Assembly: GCA_021299265.1 (NCBI GenBank)
Contig: JAJTGP010000040.1
Coordinates: forward strand, 1-47,784
From: Hyphomonadaceae bacterium
Lineage (GTDB): Bacteria > Pseudomonadota > Alphaproteobacteria > Caulobacterales > Aquidulcibacteraceae
DNA length: 47,784 nucleotides
Direction: 5' to 3'
Positions 8,805 to 16,993 of the stretch are shown one piece after another (within the stretch, counting starts at the first letter, position 1; every line of letters begins with the position of its first letter). Made by a program: the position numbers and the translations under genes. Below the pieces are notes generated by a model, which saw only the letters and a list, made by a program, of their open reading frames with translations, did not search any database and was not told the DNA's origin.

Positions 8805-9333
8805 CGATCAGACCCTCCAGCAAAGCGCTGAACTTGGCCGCAGCTTCGGCGAGGATTTCAGGTGTGGCCTGACGGCTGGCATGGAGAACAAATGGAGCCT
8901 GCCACACGCATTGGCAAAGATTGGCAGTCGCCTGAAACGGGCGCAAGAGTTCGTCAATCGAAAAACGGTTTAAGCCGTCGGAGCAATAGGATTTTTCCGG
9001 GCCACCTGCTGTAATCACTTGCGTCCAAGTTTTGCCGGCAAGCGCCGTCCCGCCTTCACCATAGGCCCATCCATAATCCAAGACGACATCGAGCCACTCT
9101 TTCACCAGGGACGGTGCGGAGTACCAAAACAAGGGGTGCATCAGGACGATGTGGTCATGGTCCAACAGCAAGCGCTGTTCAGCCTCCACATCGATCAGAA
9201 AGTTTGGGTAAGTCTCATAGAGATCATGCACCGTCACATGCTCACGGTCCTGTGCAACAGAACGCAAAGCACGGTTGGCCCGCGAGCGCACATAAGATGG
9301 ATGGGCAAAAAGGATCAAAACAGATTTCGGCAC
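8797..9333 (-). CDS. Kef ancillary NAD(P)H oxidoreductase (KefF/KefG-like)
   Basis: A 178-residue flavodoxin-fold protein of the MdaB/KefF/KefG group. VLILFAHPSYVRSRANRAL is the FMN phosphate-binding start, HPLFWYSAPSLVKEWLD the conserved active-site segment, and ITAGGPEKSYCSDG the second flavin loop. It is translated from a GTG preceded by GAGGGAAAC. The stop lies inside the antiporter gene, so the two are made together. In enterobacteria such proteins bind the antiporter and are needed for full K+ efflux, and they also reduce quinones. The 110 bases upstream separate it from a divergent lipoprotein gene and should hold both promoters. Confidence 0.88.
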   Translation of the reverse strand: MPKSVLILFAHPSYVRSRANRALRSVAQDREHVTVHDLYETYPNFLIDVEAEQRLLLDHDHIVLMHPLFWYSAPSLVKEWLDVVLDYGWAYGEGGTALAGKTWTQVITAGGPEKSYCSDGLNRFSIDELLRPFQATANLCQCVWQAPFVLHASRQATPEILAEAAAKFSALLEGLIDG

Positions 9334-9444
9334 GTTTCCCTCAATGCCTCTGGTCTAGGTGGCTTAGGAGAAAAGGTCCAGACTGTTCAGGCAAAGTTCA
9401 ACGTTGGGCAGGCAAATTCAACCACAGCAATCGGAGAACGAAGT

Positions 9445-10002
9445 ATGCGCAAATTTGTCTGGCTCGGCTTACTACTAGCACTTAGCGGGTGCGCTACGGC
9501 ACCGGGTCCACTGGATGCCTCTTCCGATGTGCGCGCGTTTGTCATGGCGCTGCGTGATCGCGACTTGCCCGGGATTGAGGCACGGATGGATCGGCCTGCC
9601 CTGCAAGCGCAAGTGACTGGCATTGCTCGGGCGATTGCGGCAAGTGAAATCGCTAAACGCACGGGCGGCGGCGAAGGCGGGCAGATTTTAGGCGTCTTGG
9701 GCGCTGACCTTGCCAACCCCTTGCTTGAACGTCTGTCTAAACAAGCGCTGGAGCCAGCAATCTTGGCCGATCTGGCCCGCCGCGCAGGGCTGACACCCCA
9801 AACAGTTCTGCCAAGCCGAACGGCAACAGGTATGGGACTAAAGCGGCTTGCCGATGGCCGCGTTTGCGCACCAGACCCGCAGACCAAAGCCTGCATTCTC
9901 TATTTTGGGCGCTACCCTTCAGGCTGGAAGCTAAACGCGCTGGATGAGGCTGCACTTCGAGGGCGACTGGCAGCGCCAGCCACCCCAAGAACTCGACGCT
10001 GA
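9445..10002 (+). CDS. DUF2939-like lipoprotein
   Basis: A 185-residue exported lipoprotein. The leader MRKFVWLGLLLALSGC gives lipid attachment at Cys16. The mature part begins with a segment (VRAFVMALRDRDLPGIEARM, then DRPALQAQVTG) that resembles DUF2939 proteins, which describe a residue-by-residue burden on short helical domains of unknown function. A long upstream open frame exists, but the ATG chosen has GGAGAACG 6-7 bases before it and yields the signal peptide. It converges on grpE with 13 bases between the stops. No function can be given. Confidence 0.78.
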   Translation: MRKFVWLGLLLALSGCATAPGPLDASSDVRAFVMALRDRDLPGIEARMDRPALQAQVTGIARAIAASEIAKRTGGGEGGQILGVLGADLANPLLERLSKQALEPAILADLARRAGLTPQTVLPSRTATGMGLKRLADGRVCAPDPQTKACILYFGRYPSGWKLNALDEAALRGRLAAPATPRTRR

Positions 10003-10015
10003 TCCGTGCTTTAGA

Positions 10016-10696
10016 TTAGGAATCCGTTGGGTCGCTGGGTGCAGCTTCTGCAGCGGGCTGGCCAGCTGACACGGCTACCATCGCGGCGCGAAGGGTGCGA
10101 CCGGCCAGTACATAGCCGGGCTGGAACACTTCCGCGACATCGCCAGCGGCCATGTCAGACGGAATTTGCGCGACGGCTTGGTGGATCGAAGGATCGAACT
10201 TGTCACCCTTTGCGCCGACTCGAGAGAGTCCGTGGCGCTCAAAGGCGTTCAACAGCTCGCGCTGTGTCATATCCACGCCAGTCACGAACCCATCAAAGGC
10301 TGGATCGCCCTTCAGCCCTTCTGGCGCTGTGCTGATGGCGCGGCCCAAATTATCGGCCACAGGCAAGAGATCGCGCGCGAACTTATCAATCGCATAGATA
10401 CGGGCTTCGGTCTTTTCCCGCTCTGCCCGGCGACGTACATTTTCAGACTCCGCCAAAGCGCGTAGCCCAGCATCCTTCAGCGTCTCAATCTCAGCTAAGG
10501 CGGCTTGAAGTTTCGAGACCAAAAGCCCGCCCATGTCCTCCGGTGCCGCATCTTCGCCTAAGAGCGAGCGGGCAAGTTCGAAAGGGTCCGGAGCAGAAGC
10601 TTGGGTGTCCGCCTCACCGGCAGCTGCGTCAGCGGCATTGGCAACTTCTGCTTCGAAATCGTCGCCATTATGTGTGGTACCCGTTTCTGTGGTCAT
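10016..10696 (-). CDS. grpE: GrpE nucleotide-exchange factor
   Basis: GrpE exchanges ADP for ATP on DnaK and acts as a homodimer in the cytosol. The 226-residue product has an acidic disordered N-terminus (1-65), the long dimer helix including LAESENVRRRAEREKTEA (about 83-100), and the beta-wing ending in QPGYVLAGRTLRAAMVAVS. The acidic start and the Pro/Ala-rich C-terminal tail are common in alphaproteobacteria. It follows hrcA by 10 bases on the same strand, the classical hrcA-grpE operon, so it is controlled together with the heat-shock repressor. Confidence 0.95.
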   Translation of the reverse strand: MTTETGTTHNGDDFEAEVANAADAAAGEADTQASAPDPFELARSLLGEDAAPEDMGGLLVSKLQAALAEIETLKDAGLRALAESENVRRRAEREKTEARIYAIDKFARDLLPVADNLGRAISTAPEGLKGDPAFDGFVTGVDMTQRELLNAFERHGLSRVGAKGDKFDPSIHQAVAQIPSDMAAGDVAEVFQPGYVLAGRTLRAAMVAVSAGQPAAEAAPSDPTDS

Positions 10697-10706
10697 TTCG
10701 TCTGTC

Positions 10707-11795
10707 TCATTCCGTTAAATTTAAACCGCGGCGCTCTATCAAGCGGCCGACGACTTTCGCTGTATAGTCTACCATCGGTATGACGCGGGCATAATTCAAG
10801 CGGGTTGGCCCGATCACACCCAGTGCGCCAAGCACCCGGCGTTGACTGTCCATATAAGGGGCGGCGACAAGAGCCGAACCTGACATGGAGAACAAGGGGT
10901 TTTCTGCACCAATAAACAATTTTACCGCAGAAGCTTCCTGCGCGGCATCCAAGACGTGGATCAGGTCGCGCTTGCGCTCCAAGTCATCAAATAAGATGCG
11001 CACCCGTTCAAGGTCGCCCGCGGCCTGGCTGTTGGCTAACAGATTGGCCCGCCCCCGTACAATTAATTTCCGCCCAGCCATGGGGTCATCGCCAGACCAT
11101 TCGGCAAAACCGGCTTCAATCAGGCTAGCCGCCGCCTTATCAAGGGTCGCCTCAGCATGGCGCGCATCATCCACGGCTTGAGCTGCGGCCTCCGATAAGG
11201 TTTTGCCCTTCAAACGGAAGTTCAGGAAATTCGTACTTTCTTGGAGCTGCGATTGCGTTAGACCGACAGGCATTTGAACCAGACGGTTCTCAACCTGCCC
11301 GTCGTCAAATACCAATACGACCAAGATTTGGCCGGGCCCAATCAGCACAAACTCAACATGCTTGACCGGGCTTTCCCGCGTCGGCGTTGTTACGAGCCCT
11401 GCACCCCCCGCTAAGCCCGACAACAGAAGCGAGGCTTCAGACAAGGCGCTCGACAGATCCGAACCGGCTGCCGCTAATCGTGAATCGATCTCGGCCTTTT
11501 CTTCCCGGCCCAAGTCGCCAATCTCTAACAGACCATCGACGAAGAGGCGCAGGCCGGTATGCGTGGGTGTGCGCCCGGCACTCAAATGGGGTGCGTCCAA
11601 AAGACCAAGGCTGGCTAGATCGGCCATGGTATTGCGGATCGATGCCGGAGACAGCCCGATGCCGCGCCTCGATAAGGTGCGCGATCCAACCGGCTCGCCC
11701 GTTTCAAGATAAGTCTCGACGATATCGCGAAAGATATCGCGGGCACGGGCATCAAGGTCAGCGAGCGTCGTCGGGCGGGGCGGACTTGAATTCAT
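10707..11795 (-). CDS. hrcA: Heat-inducible transcription repressor HrcA
   Basis: A 362-residue repressor of chaperone genes that binds CIRCE inverted repeats as a dimer and is thought to be folded by GroEL. The N-terminal winged helix shows [16 protein letters not shown] and [18 protein letters not shown] with [15 protein letters not shown], all family signatures; a GAF-like middle and an insert domain follow. No CIRCE element (TTAGCACTC-N9-GAGTGCTAA) is visible in the 57 bases upstream or elsewhere in this window, so its operator, probably before groESL, is outside. grpE is directly downstream. Confidence 0.95.
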   Translation of the reverse strand: MNSSPPRPTTLADLDARARDIFRDIVETYLETGEPVGSRTLSRRGIGLSPASIRNTMADLASLGLLDAPHLSAGRTPTHTGLRLFVDGLLEIGDLGREEKAEIDSRLAAAGSDLSSALSEASLLLSGLAGGAGLVTTPTRESPVKHVEFVLIGPGQILVVLVFDDGQVENRLVQMPVGLTQSQLQESTNFLNFRLKGKTLSEAAAQAVDDARHAEATLDKAAASLIEAGFAEWSGDDPMAGRKLIVRGRANLLANSQAAGDLERVRILFDDLERKRDLIHVLDAAQEASAVKLFIGAENPLFSMSGSALVAAPYMDSQRRVLGALGVIGPTRLNYARVIPMVDYTAKVVGRLIERRGLNLTE

Positions 11796-11852
11796 AGGGC
11801 GTGTTTAGCGTGAAGCGGGACCGGACGCAAAGGTAAGGCAGAAATGCGCGCG

Positions 11853-12233
11853 TCAAACTTGAGTAAGGCTCAACAAATTGCCATCAGGATCTTCAAACCA
11901 GGCAACTTGGGCGGTGCCACCCGGTGCGTGCCAAATGCCCATCTCGTCTTGGCCAAAGCCTTCATAGATTTTCATCGTGACCCCGTGTGCAGTCAGCGCG
12001 CGGATGCTGGCTTGAAGATCGCTCACCTGCCAGCCAAGGGCCGGATAGGAGTTTGGCGCGAAGCCATCGATCTGAGTAATGCGCAGCCGTGTCCCATTTT
12101 GATCAAGAACACTCGCAAACGGGTCATCCATCACAAAGGTCAGGCCTAGGACATCGCGGTAAAAAGCGACAGCAGCGGGACGGTCACGGGATTGGATAAA
12201 GTTAATGACTTTGAAGTCTGCGCCTAAAGACAT
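11853..12233 (-). CDS. VOC family protein (glyoxalase/bleomycin-resistance fold)
   Basis: A 126-residue single VOC protein made of two beta-alpha-beta-beta-beta units. Typical marks are AVAFYRDVLGLTFVMDDP near residue 20-37 and AWFEDPDGNLLSLTQV at the end, which carries a metal-ligand Glu in many members. The first half has a weak HIS/GLU ligand pattern, so metal binding is uncertain. Function cannot be deduced: the fold includes glyoxalase I, dioxygenases and antibiotic-binding proteins. It is 40 bases upstream of a serine hydrolase and on the opposite side hrcA starts after 57 bases, so it may be a single-gene unit. Confidence 0.82.
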   Translation of the reverse strand: MSLGADFKVINFIQSRDRPAAVAFYRDVLGLTFVMDDPFASVLDQNGTRLRITQIDGFAPNSYPALGWQVSDLQASIRALTAHGVTMKIYEGFGQDEMGIWHAPGGTAQVAWFEDPDGNLLSLTQV

Positions 12234-12273
12234 GGCTAATACCCCTTAAATGCAGGAGGAGCCTATCCCAGAA

Positions 12274-13470
12274 TCACAGATCAACAAGTCCCAGATCTTC
12301 CGCCGCAGCTTGCATCATTTCTTCCTCGACCCGGTAGACGCCCGACCTTAGCCCAGCAGCAGGACCGTAAAGGCTGCCGGTGATGAAATAGGCGAAGCCG
12401 CGCGTTGAAACAGGATCCACCCACAGGCCTGCTAACAGGCCATAAGCTTCGCCATAATGGCCGACCATCTCAGACTTAAGGCCTGCAACCGGGCATTGCT
12501 CACCGGGGATCAAGCGGTGCACGCCTAGGCCAAAGCCCTGGAAGGCCCCACCCGACGTGTCGCCATTCAAGGGCTGCGCGCGGTAGGTCCAATGCGGCTT
12601 TAGGACTAAAGCGCGGGTCGCCGGCTTTAACAAAGCCACAGCTCCGCTTAACGCCATGCCGATGCGGGAAAGGTCCAAGGTGCTGGCCCGCAAGCCGCCC
12701 TGCGGTGAGAATAGCAAGCCGTTGCTGCCCAGAGCATAGTCACTCAGACTTAAGCCAGCGTCGGTGGCAATATTGGGTCGTGGCAAGGTAGCCGGAGACC
12801 CGTCGACCTGAACCTCCCAGTCACCATCCGCTTTACGCCGATAAAGGGTTGCAGCCTCCTGGGCGGCTTGATCACCGATCCCAGACCAATTAAACCCACA
12901 GTCGATCCCTAGCGGGGTAAAGACAAGCTTTTGCGCTAAACGGTCAAAGCGGTCGCCACCGGCATGCTCACAAGCCTGCGCCAACAGCCCCATTGCCAAA
13001 TTGGAATAAGTAAAAAAGCCGAAAGGTTGGGCCGTGTCTGCCCAATGTTTCCCGTCATTCCAGTTTTTGCCGCCGGGAACAAAAAAGCCTTCCAGCGTTT
13101 CTCCCACGACCCCGCGATAATTCTCGCCATCGCGAATGCCCGCCGTGTGGCACAGGATCATGCGTGGCGTGATGGGGGATTTTGGAAACTTGGGATGGCG
13201 GAGATGAAAGCCTAATGCGTCAGAGATATCTCGGTCCAGATCGATCTGACCGGCTTCCACGAGCTTTAGCAGGGTAAGCGCGGTGGCCACTTTCGAGATG
13301 GAGGCGACCCGCGCCTTGCTGGTCAAAAGGAGTGGGCTTGCACGAGAGGCATCACGGACGCCCGCCGTGCCGGACCAAAGAATGTCTTGGCCAGAAAACA
13401 AAATGGCCGCACCGCCGGGGGCATCCCGGCGGGCGACCACAGCACCTAGCGTTTCAGCAAGGCGCTTCAT
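12274..13470 (-). CDS. Serine hydrolase, beta-lactamase family, downstream of rpsP
   Basis: A 398-residue PF00144 protein. S57-I-S-K60 (VASISK) is the nucleophile motif, YSN in FFTYSNLAMGLL the second, and GHYGEAYGLLAG stands for the third (HxG-like). The order and spacing match D-aminopeptidase/esterase homologues. No signal peptide, so the enzyme should be cytosolic. Its ATG lies only 6 bases after the rpsP stop, a place usually taken by rimM and trmD, so it is probably translated from the ffh-rpsP transcript. It shares no closer likeness with the other two such hydrolases in the window than the fold motifs. Substrate unknown. Confidence 0.85.
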   Translation of the reverse strand: MKRLAETLGAVVARRDAPGGAAILFSGQDILWSGTAGVRDASRASPLLLTSKARVASISKVATALTLLKLVEAGQIDLDRDISDALGFHLRHPKFPKSPITPRMILCHTAGIRDGENYRGVVGETLEGFFVPGGKNWNDGKHWADTAQPFGFFTYSNLAMGLLAQACEHAGGDRFDRLAQKLVFTPLGIDCGFNWSGIGDQAAQEAATLYRRKADGDWEVQVDGSPATLPRPNIATDAGLSLSDYALGSNGLLFSPQGGLRASTLDLSRIGMALSGAVALLKPATRALVLKPHWTYRAQPLNGDTSGGAFQGFGLGVHRLIPGEQCPVAGLKSEMVGHYGEAYGLLAGLWVDPVSTRGFAYFITGSLYGPAAGLRSGVYRVEEEMMQAAAEDLGLVDL

Positions 13471-13476
13471 GTTGGC

Positions 13477-13977
13477 TTATTCAGCTGCAGGCTCAGCAGC
13501 GACTTCTTCAGCGGCCACTTCTTCAGCAGGTGCAGCGGCGGCTTCAGCAGCGGCAGCAGCTGCAGCAGCCGCGTCGGCCTTTGCTTGTGCAGCAGCTTCG
13601 ATGGCTTCCGCTTTTGCGCGCTCAGCGGCTTCTTGCGCATCGATCAAGGCTTGAGCCTTTTCAGCGGCGCGTTCAGTTGCCTTTTGGCCTGGCTTGCCCT
13701 TGTTTGGGTTGTTGCCATTGACATAGGTGCCAACGCCTTGAGCGGCCAAGAAGCGCGCGACGCGGTCGGTTGGTTGCGCGCCCTTCTTCATCCATTCAGC
13801 GGCGCGCTCAGCGTCGATGACCAAACGGCCTGCATTGTCGTCAGGCAAAGTTGGGTTGTAGCTGCCGATCTTCTCAAGGAAGCGGCCGTCGCGTGGCGAA
13901 CGGGCTTCAGCGACCACGATGCGGTAAACTGGCTTCTTCTTAGAGCCACCGCGGGCCAAGCGAATTTTCAAGGACAT
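13477..13977 (-). CDS. rpsP: 30S ribosomal protein S16 with long alanine-rich tail
   Basis: S16 is needed for 30S assembly. Residues 1-80 are the canonical protein ([49 protein letters not shown]). The remaining 85 residues are a charged linker followed by an Ala/Glu-dominated helical tail, giving 166 residues against about 80-90 in most bacteria; such extensions are frequent in alphaproteobacteria. The gene follows ffh by 37 bases, the common ffh-rpsP order, but the usual rimM-trmD-rplS genes do not follow. Confidence 0.96.
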   Translation of the reverse strand: MSLKIRLARGGSKKKPVYRIVVAEARSPRDGRFLEKIGSYNPTLPDDNAGRLVIDAERAAEWMKKGAQPTDRVARFLAAQGVGTYVNGNNPNKGKPGQKATERAAEKAQALIDAQEAAERAKAEAIEAAAQAKADAAAAAAAAAEAAAAPAEEVAAEEVAAEPAAE

Positions 13978-14014
13978 GAGACTTACCTTTCAGAGTGTAT
14001 GTGTCGTTTCTGCG

Positions 14015-15544
14015 TTACTTTTTCCCGAATGGGAGACCTGGTAGGCCCGGAAAGCCACCGGGATTTTGCGTATTGCCCAGACCGGGCAAACCTTGTGGAG
14101 GCGACTGACCAGGCAGGCCGGGTAAACCGCCACCTGAAGAAGCCGCTTGTTGGCCGAGACGTTGTAGAGCGGCAGGATCCATCGGCGGCATTTTGCCCCC
14201 AAACATGCCACCCATCTTGCCCATCAGGCCCTTCATGCCGCCCTTGCCCATGGCCTTGACCATGTCCGACATCGAGCGATGCATTTTGATAACTTTGTTG
14301 ACTTCCGAGACGTCCACGCCTGCACCCGCTGCGATCCGCTTGCGACGGCTGGCATTCAACAGATCGGGCTTGGCCCGCTCTTGCTTGGTCATGGACTGAA
14401 TGACGGCAATCTGACGCTTGACGCCCTTGTCCGAAACAGCGCCAGATTCCATGGCCTTTTTGGCAGCTTGCGCGCCGGGCAACATGCCCATGACGCCGCC
14501 AAGACCGCCCATGGCCTGAATTTGGCGCAATTGCATGGCGAGATCGTCGAGATCGAACTTGCCCTTGGCCATTTTGGCGGCCAGCTTTTCGGCTTCATCC
14601 TGCTTGACGTTCTCAACAGCGCGCTCAACCAGACTGACAACGTCGCCTTGGCCCAAGATACGGCCGGCGATGCGCTGGGCGTCAAAGGCATCGAGGCCAT
14701 CGATCTTTTCGCCAATGCCTAAGAATTTGATCGGCAGACCGGTCACCGCGCGCATCGATAGCGCGGCACCACCACGGCCATCGCCATCGGCGCGGGTCAG
14801 AACAATACCTGTCAACGGCAGACGCTCATGGAAACGACGGGCGGTTTCAACCGCGTCCTGACCGGTCAAGCTATCTGCGACCAGCAGGGTTTCAATCGGG
14901 GTGGCGATGCGCGCAATCTCTGCCGCTTCGCTCATCATATCTTCGTCGATGGACGTCCGGCCAGCGGTATCGAGGAAAACGACGTCATAGCCGCCTAAGC
15001 GACCCGCTGTGATGGCCCGGCGCGCGATTTCAGCGGGCAATTGGCCAGCGATAATAGGCAGACTGTCGACTTCGGCTTGTTGCGCCAGAACCGCCAATTG
15101 CTCCATCGCGGCAGGACGGCGGACGTCGAGCGAGGCGACCAGAACCTTCTTGCGCAGACGGGTGCGCATGCGCAAAGCCAGCTTGGCAGTCGTGGTAGTT
15201 TTACCAGAGCCTTGCAGACCTGCCATCATAATGATTGCGGGCGGGCCTTGGTTGAGCATCAGATCAACAGGGCCGCCAGTACCGCCCAATGTTTCTACCA
15301 ATGCATCATAGACGATTTTGACGACTTGCTGGCCGGGCTTCACCGCGCGGATAACGCGCTCTCCCACCGCTTCTTCTTTGACTTTGGCGATAAAAGCTTT
15401 GACGACGGGCAGCGCCACATCGGCTTCCAACAGCGCCACGCGCACTTCGCGCAAAGCGGAATCCACGTCATTATCCGACAGCGCACCCCGTCCGGTGAGC
15501 GTATCAAAGACACCCGTCAATCGTTCTGTTAGCGCGTCAAACAT
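14015..15544 (-). CDS. ffh: Signal recognition particle GTPase Ffh
   Basis: The protein of the SRP, which binds signal sequences and 4.5S RNA and docks on FtsY. The 509 residues comprise the helical N-domain, the G-domain with GLQGSGKTTTTAKLAL, DVRRPAAMEQL, DTAGR and TRADGDGRGGAAL, and a methionine-rich M-domain with KMHRSMSDMVKAMGKGGMKG. The tail is made of GLPGLPG-type repeats. The ATG giving MFDALTERL is the family start; a TTG six codons earlier is less likely. A perfect 8-base-pair hairpin lies 56-74 bases upstream. No 4.5S RNA gene could be found beside it. Confidence 0.96.
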   Translation of the reverse strand: MFDALTERLTGVFDTLTGRGALSDNDVDSALREVRVALLEADVALPVVKAFIAKVKEEAVGERVIRAVKPGQQVVKIVYDALVETLGGTGGPVDLMLNQGPPAIIMMAGLQGSGKTTTTAKLALRMRTRLRKKVLVASLDVRRPAAMEQLAVLAQQAEVDSLPIIAGQLPAEIARRAITAGRLGGYDVVFLDTAGRTSIDEDMMSEAAEIARIATPIETLLVADSLTGQDAVETARRFHERLPLTGIVLTRADGDGRGGAALSMRAVTGLPIKFLGIGEKIDGLDAFDAQRIAGRILGQGDVVSLVERAVENVKQDEAEKLAAKMAKGKFDLDDLAMQLRQIQAMGGLGGVMGMLPGAQAAKKAMESGAVSDKGVKRQIAVIQSMTKQERAKPDLLNASRRKRIAAGAGVDVSEVNKVIKMHRSMSDMVKAMGKGGMKGLMGKMGGMFGGKMPPMDPAALQRLGQQAASSGGGLPGLPGQSPPQGLPGLGNTQNPGGFPGLPGLPFGKK

Positions 15545-15599
15545 GCGTGGTTCCAAAAGCAAACACGCAACGCAAAACGCCCCGCCGGACGATCACGTC

Positions 15600-15618
15600 G
15601 GACAGGGAAACCCTGTCC
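15600..15618. other. Perfect hairpin in the ffh leader
   Basis: The arms GGACAGGG and CCCTGTCC pair perfectly around three A residues. On the minus strand this lies 56-74 bases before the ffh ATG, and a smaller GACG/CGTC hairpin follows (15588-15599). There is no run of T after it, so it is not a standard terminator for HPr. It could be a leader structure or a processing site; no function is claimed. Confidence 0.45.
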
Positions 15619-15765
15619 ACCCCATCTGCTTTGCCCCCGATTGCTCAGTTCGTGCAGGACCGTGTGGATCAGAGCGCGCGTTTTGATTGCGCGGAAGAGC
15701 GAGGCCTATAGCCGAGAGAGGGGCAAAGAGCAAGGGCTGGGTGGACTCACGGACTCAAGAGAGCC

Positions 15766-16047
15766 CTATTCACCCTCACCAAACCGATTGGCGACCAACT
15801 CGCACAAAGCGTCGAGAGCGGCCTCAGCGAGGGGACCTTCGGCAGAGACGGTGATTTCAGAGCCGATGCCCGCGGCCAGCATCATCAAATCCATGATGCT
15901 CTCGCCATCGACTTCTTGGTCCTCGCGACCGACCATCACCCGGCTATCGGCATATTCGCCCGCGAGTAGCGCGAATTTGGACGAAGCGCGCGCATGCAAT
16001 CCGCGTTTGTTGACGATTTCGATGGTCCGCGACACGCGTTCAGTCAT
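15766..16047 (-). CDS. ptsH: HPr phosphocarrier protein
   Basis: A 93-residue HPr of the phosphotransferase system. His18 in RGLHARAS is the phosphoryl-carrying histidine, and Ser50 in GESIMDLMMLAAG is at the place of the regulatory serine phosphorylated by HPr kinase. The chosen ATG is one base after the stop of the EIIA gene; a longer reading upstream is a shadow. In alphaproteobacteria this HPr belongs to a nitrogen/carbon regulatory PTS without sugar permeases. No hprK or EI gene is seen within the window. Confidence 0.95.
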   Translation of the reverse strand: MTERVSRTIEIVNKRGLHARASSKFALLAGEYADSRVMVGREDQEVDGESIMDLMMLAAGIGSEITVSAEGPLAEAALDALCELVANRFGEGE

Positions 16048-16048
16048 T

Positions 16049-16450
16049 TTAGCCACTCGCCAACAAGGATGACGCCACAGCGATATATTTCCGGGCAGCA
16101 TCTTGTGCAGCAAAAACGGCCCGCGGCAAGCTTTCGCGGCCACGAACTTCAGCTAATTTAATCAGCATAGGGAGATTAGCCCCGGCGATCACCTCATACT
16201 CGCCGCGATTCATAATCGAAATCGCGAGGTTTGATGGCGTGCCGCCGAACATGTCGGTGAGGATGATCACGCCAGATCCATCATCGACTTTGCGACAGGC
16301 GTCGAGAATATCGTCCCGCCGTGTCTGCATATCGTCGTCAGGGCCGATGCAAATGGCCTGCATATTGGTCTGGGGCCCAACCACATGCTCTGCCGCCAGA
16401 ATAAGCTCTCGCGCCAAAAAGCCGTGACTGACCACAACAACGCCGATCAT
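16049..16450 (-). CDS. PTS EIIA-Man family protein
   Basis: A 133-residue EIIA of the mannose class. The N-terminal motif MIGVVVVSHGFLA carries the phosphorylated His9, and ILTDMFGGTPSN is the second hallmark. Such orphan EIIA proteins sit beside HPr in alphaproteobacteria and work as regulatory phosphate acceptors rather than in sugar uptake. The start is taken at the ATG giving MIGVVVVSHG, since upstream residues do not match the family. It is directly followed by ptsH with a single base between stop and start. Its own promoter should lie in the 180 bases before it. Confidence 0.94.
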   Translation of the reverse strand: MIGVVVVSHGFLARELILAAEHVVGPQTNMQAICIGPDDDMQTRRDDILDACRKVDDGSGVIILTDMFGGTPSNLAISIMNRGEYEVIAGANLPMLIKLAEVRGRESLPRAVFAAQDAARKYIAVASSLLASG

Positions 16451-16630
16451 ACAGACCCTATCCTGCTTACTTGGCAAGGCATTGCATGATCGCAACCTTG
16501 AGCCAATTCTGGAAACTATAGAGGGGCTATGGGGTTTGGCGAGGCCATTCCCCTACCGCCCAGCATGTGTCTGCGCATATTTGGCATGCGCAATTTCATA
16601 GACTGCCGCGCTGTGCGCCAGCACCAAACC

Positions 16631-16951
16631 TTAGTGTTGGGCTGCCGGCAAACGCACGACGATGCCATCCAAGTCAGGCGTCATCGAAATCTGGCAGGAC
16701 AAACGCGACAAAGGGGTCACGCCTTCGGCGAAATCCAACATGCTTTCTTCCATGCTGCCGGGCTTGCCGGTCTTATGGATCCAAGCAGCATCGACGAAAA
16801 CGTGGCAGGTCGCGCAGGCGCAAGCACCGCCGCAATCGGCATCAATGCCCGGCACACGATTCTTGACCGCACCTTCCATGATGGTGGTGCCGACTGGCAC
16901 TTCAATAACATGCTCGGTGCCGGAATGTTCGATATATGTGACTTTCGCCAT
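16631..16951 (-). CDS. Adrenodoxin-type [2Fe-2S] ferredoxin
   Basis: A 106-residue electron carrier. The cluster ligands read as Cys40, Cys46, Cys49 (C-x5-C-x2-C) and Cys86, the vertebrate-type/putidaredoxin pattern; an extra Cys44 sits between them. The start [11 protein letters not shown] and the late [18 protein letters not shown] match ferredoxins that serve cytochrome P450s or Fe-S assembly. It is 42 bases downstream of the FAD reductase gene on the same strand, which is its probable electron donor. No P450 is found in the window, so the terminal acceptor is unknown. Confidence 0.93.
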   Translation of the reverse strand: MAKVTYIEHSGTEHVIEVPVGTTIMEGAVKNRVPGIDADCGGACACATCHVFVDAAWIHKTGKPGSMEESMLDFAEGVTPLSRLSCQISMTPDLDGIVVRLPAAQH

Positions 16952-16993
16952 GACGCTTTGTGTTCCCTTTGAGCTTCTGGTTAGGGTTGGCGC

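Noticed and set aside
11796-11852. CIRCE operator before hrcA
   Set aside because: No TTAGCACTC-N9-GAGTGCTAA inverted repeat can be seen.
13481-13660. Repeat array in the alanine-rich part of rpsP
   Set aside because: Simple Ala codon runs in a low-complexity tail, not spaced repeats of a CRISPR or tandem array.
15746-15763. Short direct repeat GGACTCA in the HPr-ffh gap
   Set aside because: Two 7-base copies one base apart are within chance and do not form an operator pattern.
15563-15765. 4.5S RNA gene beside ffh
   Set aside because: The GGAA tetraloop with GGAAGGNAGCAGCC-type apex is not present on either strand.
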